Part shown: positions 22,801 to 27,998 of the stretch, in pieces
Numbering within the stretch: the first letter of the stretch is position 1
Layout: each line of letters begins with the position of its first letter
NCBI GenBank assembly: GCA_947396885.1
Contig: OX377202.1
Coordinates: forward strand, 11,780,001 to 11,844,000
Origin: Heligmosomoides polygyrus polygyrus
Lineage: Eukaryota > Nematoda > Chromadorea > Rhabditida > Heligmosomidae
DNA: 64,000 bases
Direction: 5' to 3'
Notes under the pieces: generated by a model
Seen by the model: only the letters and a program-made list of their open reading frames with translations
What the model was told of the DNA's origin: nothing
Databases searched by the model: none
Made by a program: the position numbers and the translations under genes

Positions 22801-25800
22801 AACTTTGTATACGTCTTGTATGTTCTTTGCCAACAAGGTTTTTAGGTGGAATTTTTATTGATGGACTGAAGTTTCGACCCTGTCGTCGTCTTTAGAGTCT
22901 TTCGCTTGAAAGGTTGTAACATTGCTGCTAATGAACTTTTCGAAGACGTTTGAGACTCATATGAAAGCACAAAGTAGCGAGATTTCTGTGGCGTTGAAAT
23001 AGTCAACGCCGCAGAAATCTCGTTAAGATTGTGCCATGCTCCCGCGTGAAACCTTGCATTTTAGACTCGATTGATTCTTCTTACTACTTCGCCATACTAA
23101 TCTGTGCTGTGCTGTTTTTAACGTTTAGAAGTTGAAAATCACGTGAGAGACATGACATGTTTATGTTTATGTTTATTACGCTTGCATAAGGCAATCGTTG
23201 AAAAGCAGTCAATGTACAACAACAACAGCGTGTATAAACTAACAAACAATGAAAACAAATAAAATCCAGAACAAAGAACTAGTCAACAGGAACGCCAGGA
23301 TGCAAAGTCATATACTGTTTAAGAAATCTCGTTTCTAAGCAAGGCAATACCTACACGGCTTTTCATTTGTCCCGGAGTTACGGGAGACTGAATATGTTTA
23401 GCAATTTTTAAGTACAAGCTGCCAGGTGAACGATGTGGCTCGTAGTCGGGTTCTGGGGCGAGGAAGAGATAACTTTTCAGGTTCCCCTCGTGTTAGAGAT
23501 TTCTTCGTTTTAAAGAATTTACAAGGCCCAGAAGCAGGTGTGAAGTTCAGCAGTTTATGTACAAGACACACATCGAATACTTTGCGACGAGATTCTAGGG
23601 TCGGTATACCGAGATATTTGTTTCTAATTGAAGCTTTTGGTACTCGCGAGTATAAAAAGCTATTTGTTCGAAGGAGAAGTTTGCGAGTGAAATTGTTTTG
23701 TACCTTCTCCATTCTGCATATGTCCTTTTTCTTATAAGGAGCGAAGACAGAGGCACTAGATTCAACAAGAGGGCGTACGTAGGTTTTGTATATCTTAAGT
23801 AGAATGGATTTATTCTTAGTAGTTAAAGCCCTAAAGATGTTCGACGTTCGTAGCATGGCTGAGTTACAAACCTCTCGGATATGTTTCCCAAAGTCTAGAT
23901 TATTATCATAATAAAAGCCCAGGTCTTTAACAGAGTCCACAGCTGCTAACGTACACCCGTTTATGTTGTACGTATATGGATGGGTTGATGTACCGGAATT
24001 TAGATGCAAAACAACAGTTTTTTGTGGAGAGAGGAAGCTGCCATCTATCTGCCCAACTCGCCAACAAATCTATTGCGTTCTGCATCAAACAAACGTCCTC
24101 GTGCCTTGTTATAGTTCTATAGATCTTCACATCGCCAGCATACATTTTCATAGTAACATCGCATTGCTGCACAATATTTGGAAGCTCGAGCTAGATGTTG
24201 AAGAGTATAGGAGAGAGTACCGCTCCTTGTGGAACACCACTTTCTACCCACCTTACGCTTGAAAAAGAATTCTCAACCTTGACCTGAAACGTTCTACCAG
24301 TGAGATACTGAGCAATCCATTTAATTACAATGGGGTGGAACTTATATCTCTCTAGTTTGACAACCAACTTTTGGTGAGACACTCTATCAAATGCCTTAGC
24401 AAAGTCAAAGTAAACGACATCACATCTGTGCTTTCTGTCCAGTGCTTCCGTCCAGTCATGTAGACATTCTAAGAGATTCGTTTGAACAGACCTGCCAGAA
24501 GAAAAACCATGCTGATTGGGAGGGAAAATGCCATTGGCATGAATGAGTTTATTGACTGCACCATTTGAATATGGGCAGCAGCCCCACTTTCCAAGAAGGA
24601 ATCTGTGGAGTGATGAAGCAATGTTCATGCTGAATGGAGAGGTCAGTCGGCATAATTGCAGCTACTGGGCGACGAAAAATGTTGAAGGAAGCACAGCACA
24701 GGTTAATCTGACCAAGTAGTAACAAGATTGCAGAAAGCATCCAGCCCATGCACAATCAATCGAGGCTGAAATGCACGGTTTCAGACCGGGCATGGCGCAA
24801 TCTTGACTATTTGCACACCACAGAAATCTCGCTACCCTGTGCTTTCATATGAGTCACATTTTCAAAAGCTTCACTACCAGTAATGTTAGAACCTTAAAAT
24901 AACATTTATCTGCATTTTTTAAAGGAAACCTGCACTTTTCGCAAGCCATAGTGTGTTTTCAAGTTTTAAACCTTTAAAAAAGCACAAATCAATCGATGCG
25001 GCCATTTCGCGGAGAAATTATAACAACCATTCGAGTGAAAACAATCGAGTGTAAAATGCAGAGTTCCGACGAATGCATGGCGCAATCCATGCTGTTCATA
25101 TGTCGGAAACTTTCTATTTTCCTAAGCTTTCATGTGAGCCGTTAGCTTCTTCAGTAACCTTTCAAGCATTGCCTACATCTTTTTGAGACTCCCTGTATGA
25201 GAAAAACGGCATTAATTAAACGATTAATGAACAACACACTATTATTATTAGTAGTAGTATTAGTACTATTATATTAAGAAATAGAAGCTGAAACTATACG
25301 TTGTTACGGGATGTTCTGTTGCGATCAAAACTCTTGCGCTAGGTGGGACTCGAACCCTCATCTTCTGCTTTCCCGGCAGCGATGTTCGCCTTACACCACC
25401 GGCGCTGTTTGACCGCACGTAACATCCGCGACATCCTCGAGTAAGCTGAAGACCTCACAGCGCCTATGGTGCAAGGCGAACATCGCTGGCTGGAAATCAG
25501 AAGATGCGGGTTTGAGCCCCGCCAGGCGCAAGAGTTTTGATCGCAACAAAATATCCTGTAACAGCATATAGCCTCTCTACCAGCCGCTGCAGGCTCAAGC
25601 AAATGTGTTAAAACATTGTTATAGAAGCTGAAGCGTTCTCTGAAAGTCCCTGCCCTGTATACCCTGTACATTAAAGGGTTAAAGTTTACTATTAAAGATG
25701 TCTTTTTAGCCGGATGTGGCGGCCCGATGGGCGCAAGCAGTGACCGGTTCGGAAATGTGTGCTGCGACGTTCCTGCGCGAAGACGTGGACGGTGATGCGA

Positions 25801-25925
25801 TGTTGATGATGGGTTTCGACGATCTGCGCTCGCATCTCTGCTTCACGTTCGGTCCGGCGAAGAAGCTTCACCTTGCCATTGAACAGCTGAAGGTGTTTCG
25901 TGAGCAGCGCTACGGAACACCATGA
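4720..25925 (+). CDS. Polyhomeotic/PHC-like Polycomb-group protein (multi-exon, 5' partial)
   Basis: Polyhomeotic proteins are subunits of Polycomb repressive complex 1 in the nucleus; their SAM domain polymerises and helps compact silenced chromatin. Joining 13 segments gives 2175 bases, 725 codons including stop, with agreeing intron phases. In order: a QVQL-type segment followed by a poly-Gln run; an acidic/Ser region; the HD1-like motif [20 protein letters not shown] (the family has HVIEGFVIQE...PFP); a basic and acidic linker; a Lys/Glu-rich run; the first half of an FCS-type zinc finger (CLYC); a Pro/Ser-rich linker; and a C-terminal SAM domain. HD1, FCS and SAM in that order are diagnostic of polyhomeotic. 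The 5' end lies upstream. Introns up to about 4.2 kb are full of repeats. The second cysteine pair of the finger was not found. Other HD1/SAM proteins are a less likely alternative. Confidence 0.85.
5080..5550 (+). other. Open but anonymous stretch inside an intron
   Basis: Two overlapping frames stay open for roughly 140 and 60 codons, including [18 protein letters not shown]. No family is recognised, no clean splice sites were found, and neighbouring exons already join in phase without it. It may be a decayed element. Confidence 0.25.
5820..5985 (-). mobile_element. Truncated SINE copy, minus strand
   Basis: CACGCATTCTACTTTTGCCG, GGAGGCGATTTGAATGCG and AATGACTTGCG match the SINE body; the head is missing. 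Confidence 0.75.
6104..7059 (+). mobile_element. Decayed mariner/Tc1-type element
   Basis: The right end is the complement of CTACAGGGTGCGCCAAAATT; the left end CTACAGGGTAAATTATGG is a degraded match. Transposase remnants are readable in pieces: a helix-turn-helix-like [11 protein letters not shown] near 6300, [10 protein letters not shown] near 6625-6650, a SGFESDGLH counterpart of SPDLNPMD near 6730, and an EALQKEW-like end near 6820. It is far more decayed than the 388-1670 mariner. Confidence 0.7.
7060..8060. other. Intronic DNA, nothing recognised
   Basis: No exon or repeat family could be supported. Small open frames at 7336-7539 and 7787-7984 show no recognisable motif. Confidence 0.4.
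8065..8243 (+). CDS. polyhomeotic-like exon b (poly-Gln)
   Basis: The acceptor is TCGTTTCAG and the donor GTGAGT at 8244. It starts in phase 1 and ends in phase 0. It begins [18 protein letters not shown] and runs into a long glutamine tract with an interspersed His and Met. Gln-rich N-terminal regions are usual in polyhomeotic. Confidence 0.85.
8151..8229 (+). repeat. CAG/CAA repeat tract within a coding exon
   Basis: Mixed CAG and CAA triplets encode an almost pure glutamine run. The mixture of synonymous codons argues that the tract is kept at protein level rather than being a young expansion. Confidence 0.9.
8250..9190. other. Intronic DNA with one weak tRNA-like stretch
   Basis: Mostly featureless. 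Around 8960-9130 a GGTGTTCGATTCCTTG box B-like motif, a TTTTGCATTTTT stretch and CTGAGACATACGCCTGAGACC weakly resemble 12960-13190, suggesting an old repeat. Confidence 0.3.
9197..9440 (+). mobile_element. Strongly diverged SINE copy
   Basis: The order of landmarks matches the SINE: AATCAAGCCCTCCATCCCGT, AGCGACTTG, TGTGTGGCC, ATTCAGAATGGCT, and GCGTATCCCAAACGGATTGA. It is older than the other copies. Confidence 0.55.
9974..10098. mobile_element. Palindromic MITE (TATACTTC family relative)
   Basis: AAGGCCTTG-like ends and the arms AGTGGCCAAATTGATCAAGC / GATTGATCAATTCGGCCACT pair over about 50 bp. Confidence 0.7.
10104..10222. mobile_element. Palindromic MITE with TTA duplication (Harbinger-like)
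   Basis: GGCCCCGTTTATACTTC at the left mirrors GAAGTATAAACGGGGCC at the right, with TTA outside both ends. The whole element is one palindrome. TTA/TAA duplications with GGGCC-type ends are typical of PIF/Harbinger-derived MITEs. Confidence 0.8.
10223..10372. mobile_element. Palindromic MITE, GGCGCGGC subfamily
   Basis: TTATACTTGTGCCGATGCGC mirrors GACGGCGCAACTATAAAATA at the right. The centre has GATAGATATCGAGCGGGCGG / AAAATCGATATCTATGGCG. The same subfamily occurs at 12224, 25948 and 40858. Confidence 0.75.
10380..11000. mobile_element. Composite of F1 elements with three tRNA-like units
   Basis: tRNA-like segments lie at 10395-10473 (-), 10660-10730 (-) and 10913-10984 (+). Each has the GGTTCGAGTCCCG-type T-arm and a GGTGTAATGG box A, and each is followed on its own strand by the TTTTGATC flank or a variant. 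It looks like one element inserted beside or into another. Confidence 0.7.
11212..11617. mobile_element. Foldback element rich in ATTCAGAT
   Basis: The left arm with GCGCCTAGTAGACAATGGAT mirrors the right arm with GTGTTCCG-adjacent AGCGCCTAGGG. ATTCAGAT/ATCTGAAT recurs throughout. The host element at 28148-29657 is a relative. Confidence 0.6.
11779..11950 (+). CDS. polyhomeotic-like exon c
   Basis: The acceptor is ATGTCTAG, in-frame stops lie just upstream, and the donor GTATGT starts at 11951. It encodes [20 protein letters not shown] and an acidic Gly/Ser/Asp stretch. Phase 0 in and phase 1 out match both neighbours. Confidence 0.8.
12030..12832. mobile_element. Family E element with a nested palindrome
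   Basis: The arms carry GAGATCGAGGAGAGGTTGAA and its inverted match before a TACAATAGTG end. Inside are repeats of ACGAATCTGACATCCG on both strands. A TATACTTGCGC-type palindrome (12224-12363) is inserted in it. Confidence 0.7.
12224..12363. mobile_element. Palindromic MITE, nested
   Basis: TAAGCCCTGTTTTATACTTG mirrors CAACTGTAAACCAGGGCTTA, with GATATTGATTTTTCGCGCC near the centre. Confidence 0.78.
13231..13382 (+). CDS. polyhomeotic-like exon d (start of HD1 motif)
   Basis: The acceptor is TTTGCTCAG and the donor GAG|GTAAGT. Read in phase 1 it gives [11 protein letters not shown], then a basic stretch, then [18 protein letters not shown]. This is the N-terminal half of the conserved HD1 motif. 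Confidence 0.88.
13454..13580 (+). CDS. polyhomeotic-like exon e (end of HD1 motif)
   Basis: The acceptor is CCGTTTAG and the donor GTAGAG. It encodes [16 protein letters not shown] and a leucine/isoleucine-rich segment, completing HD1. It ends in phase 1, and the intron before it is only 71 bases. Confidence 0.88.
13595..13760. mobile_element. Palindromic MITE, family B
   Basis: GGGGCCGGTTTCATCAACGA mirrors TTGTTGATGAATTTGGCCTC. Arms pair through AACCCGTGGGTATAGGGGGC / ACCCCGCATTCCCACGGGTT. It begins 14 bases after the donor of exon e. Confidence 0.82.
13770..14640. other. Intronic DNA, nothing recognised
   Basis: No exon or known repeat is supported in this intron. An open frame at 14287-14535 has no recognisable motif. 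Confidence 0.4.
14644..14855 (+). CDS. polyhomeotic-like exon f (basic/acidic linker)
   Basis: The acceptor is TTGCTTCAG, in phase 1. It encodes a Lys/Arg-rich then Glu-rich linker ending ERKPAK. The 3' boundary is uncertain: AAG|GTTTCC at 14855 and CC|GTAACG at 14861 both preserve the frame into the next exon. Confidence 0.7.
15017..15314 (+). CDS. polyhomeotic-like exon g (charged linker)
   Basis: The acceptor is CCGTTTTAG and the donor A|GTGGGT. It runs 99 codons in phase 0 and ends in phase 1, rich in Lys, Arg, Glu, Ser and Thr with no known domain. A pair of SINEs begins only 47 bases after the donor. Confidence 0.72.
15362..15660 (+). mobile_element. tRNA-headed SINE copy, plus strand
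   Basis: The head GCGTGTAGCGCAGTCGGAGG, box B-like region, body and TTATCC tail are all present. It sits tail to tail with the next copy, forming an inverted pair in the intron right after exon g. Confidence 0.85.
15674..15966 (-). mobile_element. tRNA-headed SINE copy, minus strand
   Basis: Begins with GGATAAGGATAAATGACGG (tail) and ends with the complement of the head near CTGCAGTACACGCGCCC. It is the inverted partner of 15362-15660. Confidence 0.83.
16136..16298. mobile_element. Palindromic MITE, family B
   Basis: The termini are GGGGCCGGATTATTAAATGA and its degenerate complement around TTGATGAATCCGAACCC. Internal arms share ACAGCCGAA...GCTTATCA with the family B copies at 58.9 and 61.9 kb. 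Confidence 0.7.
16835..17145 (-). mobile_element. Diverged SINE copy, minus strand
   Basis: It shows the SINE body features GCCACGCATT, TACGGGATATCATGGAGG, CCAGCCGGTGGACAAGTC and GGTTGGCCTGGG. It is diverged from the main group and lies head to head with 17154-17460. Confidence 0.75.
17154..17460 (+). mobile_element. Diverged SINE copy, plus strand
   Basis: Same subfamily as the preceding copy but on the opposite strand. The head reads GTGCAGTCGGAGGGGGCGCC and the end CCTTATCCTTTCTCC. Confidence 0.75.
17782..18071 (+). CDS. polyhomeotic-like exon h (Lys/Glu run, first half of FCS finger)
   Basis: The acceptor is ATATCTTTTAG, in phase 1, and the donor GAG|GTGAGG. It begins SVRQEKGKG, passes through a long Lys/Glu/Asp run and ends [13 protein letters not shown], the first Cys pair of an FCS-type zinc finger. 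Phase 0 at the end. Confidence 0.82.
17878..17951 (+). repeat. 24-bp coding minisatellite (about 3 copies)
   Basis: Three near-identical 24-base units of the form AAGAAGGACAGGGATGAAGA + CAAA encode a repeated KKDRDEDK. They lie inside exon h, so length variants would stay in frame. Confidence 0.85.
18208..18226 (+). CDS. Possible 19-base micro-exon of the zinc finger
   Basis: Read after exon h it gives KNGRKF and the first base of the next codon, then a clean GTGAGT donor. The joined text CLYC-x11-F matches FCS-finger spacing. The acceptor (GCGAG) is poor. Phase 1 output fits the next exon, but the join then lacks the expected FC. Confidence 0.4.
18917..19080. mobile_element. Palindromic MITE, family B
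   Basis: GGGGCCGGATTCATCAACAA at the left mirrors TTGATGAATCCGGCCC at the right. The arms also pair (ATCCGTGGGTATGCGGG... against ...CCTATAACCGCGGGT). It is nested in the N element. Confidence 0.85.
19150..20424. mobile_element. Foldback element with tRNA-like arms (family F2)
   Basis: Arms of about 350 bp (19154-19510 and 20060-20422) are inverted copies starting ACCAGGATACTATCTCAACG. Each holds a tRNA-like unit, at 19363-19432 (+) and 20129-20200 (-): box A-like GGCGCAGTAGGGAAGAGC, an anticodon-arm-like CTCGTGAACGAG and box B-like GGTTTGGATCCCG. The centre carries inverted fragments of the family E repeat with ACGAATCTGACATC. Confidence 0.88.
20919..20987 (+). CDS. polyhomeotic-like exon i (Ser-rich)
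   Basis: The acceptor is TATTTTCCAG and the donor GTAAGT. It encodes [20 protein letters not shown] and HD, with phase 1 in and phase 1 out. Confidence 0.75.
21050..21234 (+). CDS. polyhomeotic-like exon j (Pro/Ser/Thr linker)
   Basis: The acceptor TGTACTTCAG is chosen because it alone restores the frame from exon i. The donor is CCG|GTAAGC. It encodes [19 protein letters not shown] and a low-complexity Val/Ala/Thr/Pro stretch. Confidence 0.75.
21304..21477 (+). CDS. polyhomeotic-like exon k (linker to SAM)
   Basis: The acceptor is TGACTTTCAG and the donor ACG|GTGAGT. Its 58 codons in phase 0 end [12 protein letters not shown]; the tryptophan is the conserved first residue of the SAM domain continued in the last exon. 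Confidence 0.85.
21716..22265. mobile_element. Palindromic element with Harbinger-like ends
   Basis: Begins GACCGTTTATACTTCCATC and ends GATGGAAGTATAAACGGGGC. Inside is a second GC-rich palindrome (about 21885-22105) whose arms contain TTGCATTGG and CGTTCTACCCCC. It is a long member of the TATACTTC family described at 10104-10222. Confidence 0.7.
22300..22680. mobile_element. F1 foldback with tRNA-like arms
   Basis: Inverted arms again carry the CTCTTGCGC...tRNA-like...GCGCAAGAGTTTTGATC arrangement, here with GGTGGTGCAATGGGTTAGCA as box A and a damaged T-arm. Confidence 0.75.
22890..25200. mobile_element. Foldback element split by a LINE insertion
   Basis: The segments at about 22900-23155 and 24640-25200 are inverted relatives, sharing TATGAAAGCACA, AGCGAGATTTCTGTG and the GCGCCATGC motif. 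The LINE at 23158-24628 lies between them. Confidence 0.5.
23158..24628 (-). pseudogene. CR1-like LINE reverse transcriptase relic, 5'-truncated
   Basis: The reverse-strand protein has the hallmarks of a non-LTR reverse transcriptase: [33 protein letters not shown], the [15 protein letters not shown] block, a degraded FADD-region counterpart, and a C-terminal segment with YVRPLVE...VQNNFTRKL. It lies in at least three frames with stops. The 3' end has a simple ATAAAC tail near 23160. Other copies are at 34055, 46793 and 56078. Confidence 0.9.
25300..25575. mobile_element. F1 foldback with tRNA-like arms
   Basis: The left arm on the - strand (GCGATCAAAACTCTTGCGCT...) and right arm (GGCGCAAGAGTTTTGATCGC) match closely. 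Both contain the GGGTTTGAGCCCCGCC-type T-arm. This is the most compact copy. Confidence 0.8.
25710..25925 (+). CDS. polyhomeotic-like last exon (SAM domain)
   Basis: The acceptor is GTCTTTTTAG, in phase 0, and TGA is at 25923-25925. It starts [17 protein letters not shown] and continues through [19 protein letters not shown] and [14 protein letters not shown], the helix 2, helix 4 and helix 5 signatures of a SAM domain. Seven residues follow the domain before the stop. SAM at the very C-terminus is as in polyhomeotic. Confidence 0.92.
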   Translation, partial: PDVAARWAQAVTGSEMCAATFLREDVDGDAMLMMGFDDLRSHLCFTFGPAKKLHLAIEQLKVFREQRYGTP

Positions 25926-25947
25926 GTCATCGTTCTGTGTTTTAGCC

Positions 25948-26083
25948 GTAGTTTATAGTTGCGCCGCTACGCGACGCGATACCACAGTCGGGATGGATAT
26001 CGATCGGGCGGCGCGAAAGATCGATATCTATGGCAATTGTGATACCGCGCCGCGTGACGGCAAAAGTATAAACTAGGCGTTAT
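25948..26083. mobile_element. Palindromic MITE, GGCGCGGC subfamily
   Basis: AGCCGTAGTTTATAGTTGCG mirrors AAAAGTATAAACTAGGCG, with TTA at both edges. It starts 22 bases after the polyhomeotic-like stop codon and so probably lies in the 3' UTR. Confidence 0.75.
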
Positions 26084-26302
26084 CCGTGTTGCAATACAAA
26101 TCAAGACATGTGATTCATTCAATTAATCCGTCGATCTCTTGAGCTTTTCTCAAGGCTAAACATACATAATACTAATAATCTAATATCTTGCTATATGTTC
26201 TCACGTTCCTAGCACTGTGCATCATGATGATGACGCAAGCATAGCTATGCATTTGTTAACGTTATTTGTGCGTGTCTTTGTATTTATTGTTCTTAATAAT
26301 AA

Positions 26303-26462
26303 GTTCTCCAAGGCAGGCTTCATATCTAAGTCGCCACGCCTCGCGGTAGTATGAAAATCATCGCTATCGATCGATCACGTTGGTCAATCGATATCGATGG
26401 CCTTCAATGTGACGCGTCGGATCTCCGCGCGACGCGGAGATCCGATTATGAACCCTGTCTAG
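26303..26462. mobile_element. Palindromic MITE relative
   Basis: GCAGGCTTCATATCTAAGTC and GATTATGAACCCTGTCT form the ends; ATCGATCGATCACG and TCAATCGATATCGATGGC pair at the centre. Confidence 0.55.
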
Positions 26463-26854
26463 GCCTCTACGAAGATGAGTGGTGCATACAAATGTGTGCT
26501 ATGCTCCGTTGTGTTCAGAGAAGATGTTGTTGTTTATCTGTTTTGTTGTCCTCGTCCTCATCCTCATCCTGACTTCGAAGCATAGAATCGATTTTTTCAT
26601 ATCTCGTAATTCACAGGATAAATATGGCTCTTCATTGTCTTTTTTTCTGAATGATTTATTAATGTTAAAAAACAACATATCGTCTAGTAATAACTACAAG
26701 GCAATCTATCAGATATTAACCCGTTCATCGAAGGTTCGAGAGAAGATATTCAACATAATAGCAGAGTAGCAACATGCCGTTACGCAACGTGTGGTGGATG
26801 ATTATTGATTGCTGGTGATTGCAGGTGCACGTCGATTGATAATCGGGAACGCTG

Positions 26855-27022
26855 AACATATCAGGACCGTTCATATTTCGTGATCTCCCAGTTAGCCGCT
26901 GTTCATACTCCGAAACGGGAGCGACAGTGTAGAGCTTACGTATCGATTGATGCCTCTGCGATCGCCTGGGGTAATCGATACGTATGTTTTGCGCTGTCGC
27001 TGAGTATGAACAGACAATTAGA
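26855..27022. mobile_element. Palindromic MITE relative
   Basis: GACCGTTCATATTTCG mirrors GAGTATGAACAGAC, with TACGTATCGATTGATG / GGTAATCGATACGTATG arms inside. Confidence 0.6.
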
Positions 27023-27064
27023 CACCGTGCATATCTATTAAATGGCGGCACTGATCGATTGGGA

Positions 27065-27460
27065 GAGTGGTGAGGAAGTCGCCGGCTGTTTCGTGCAGCT
27101 GATTCCAGGCTTTTAGTTCCAGCTTCCGGCCCAGGCCAACCAAACCTTCCATCCCTCCAGGGGCCAGATTCATCAACCGCCCTCTAACGGTGAAAATACC
27201 GCCAAACCCTCTGATATGACACTCATCAGCATCGGTATTTCGCAATATTTTCACTGTTAGAGGGCGGTAAGCGATTGATGAATCTGGCCCGAGAATGGGT
27301 GAACTGGTACCAGACGACTGGACGGCTTTTTCATCAGCTGCACATCGCAAATCATCTTGAGGCCAAGTGCACGACATCCCGTAGAAGTAGAATGTGCGGC
27401 GAATCCCATAAATGAATTGACTAGCGCGGTCCTTATCCTTTCTCTAAACATCTCTATTGT
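27065..27460 (+). mobile_element. SINE copy split by a family B palindrome
   Basis: The SINE body runs to CCTTCCATCCCTCCAG at 27162, breaks, and resumes at GAGAATGGGTGAACTGGTAC near 27291. The break is filled exactly by a family B palindrome. A further SINE 3' fragment follows at about 27473-27560. Confidence 0.8.
27162..27291. mobile_element. Palindromic MITE, family B, inside a SINE
   Basis: GGGGCCAGATTCATCAACCG mirrors GATTGATGAATCTGGCCC. The inner arms CCCTCTAACGGTGAAAATA / AATATTTTCACTGTTAGAGG are nearly perfect. Confidence 0.88.
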
Positions 27461-27824
27461 AAGCCAAAGGCGCGCTCAAACTGCCTCCACGATATCCCTT
27501 AGAAGTGAATGCACGGCGCATCCCAGACAAGGATTGATTGACGCCGTCCTTTACCTTTGTTTGCTCAATAAAACTGGTCCCAGCCACGGAGAAAGCGCCG
27601 AAATCTTCCACTCAAATCATCAAATCATGGTTCATTTCCTTGCAGTAGGTCTGGGAAACCGCGGCGCCTAACGTCGAGTCTGGAGACAGCGTAAAGAGCT
27701 CAAATGGACACAGACATTTCCAACATCAAGAAGACAATGAATGATCTAAAGGCGATAATTCATTACAAAAATGGGCCAAATGAGTGAAGAAATCATAAGG
27801 ATTGTCTAGGAAAGCTCCAACAGC

Positions 27825-27998
27825 TCACACCTCCGCTGGTGGCTGTTCATCTGGCGGCACTGAAGAAAGCGATGGCATCGTTGCTGTCAAGTTGTCGGCA
27901 TCTTTCACCAATTCAACCATTTTAGCAAGATGATCGTTCACTTCGGGATCAAGTACGCTTGACAATCGCAACAGCTTCGATCGCAGCGCGGCGACAGT
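27825..27998 (-). CDS. zinc-finger gene exon 5 (last)
   Basis: Acceptor ATTCGTTTAG, 57 codons, then TGA. It encodes [20 protein letters not shown], a helical segment, and an end rich in Pro and Glu (PPDEQPPAEV). The helical content and phase fit the other exons, but it shares no motif of its own with known families. Confidence 0.75.
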   Translation of the reverse strand, partial: TVAALRSKLLRLSSVLDPEVNDHLAKMVELVKDADNLTATMPSLSSVPPDEQPPAEV

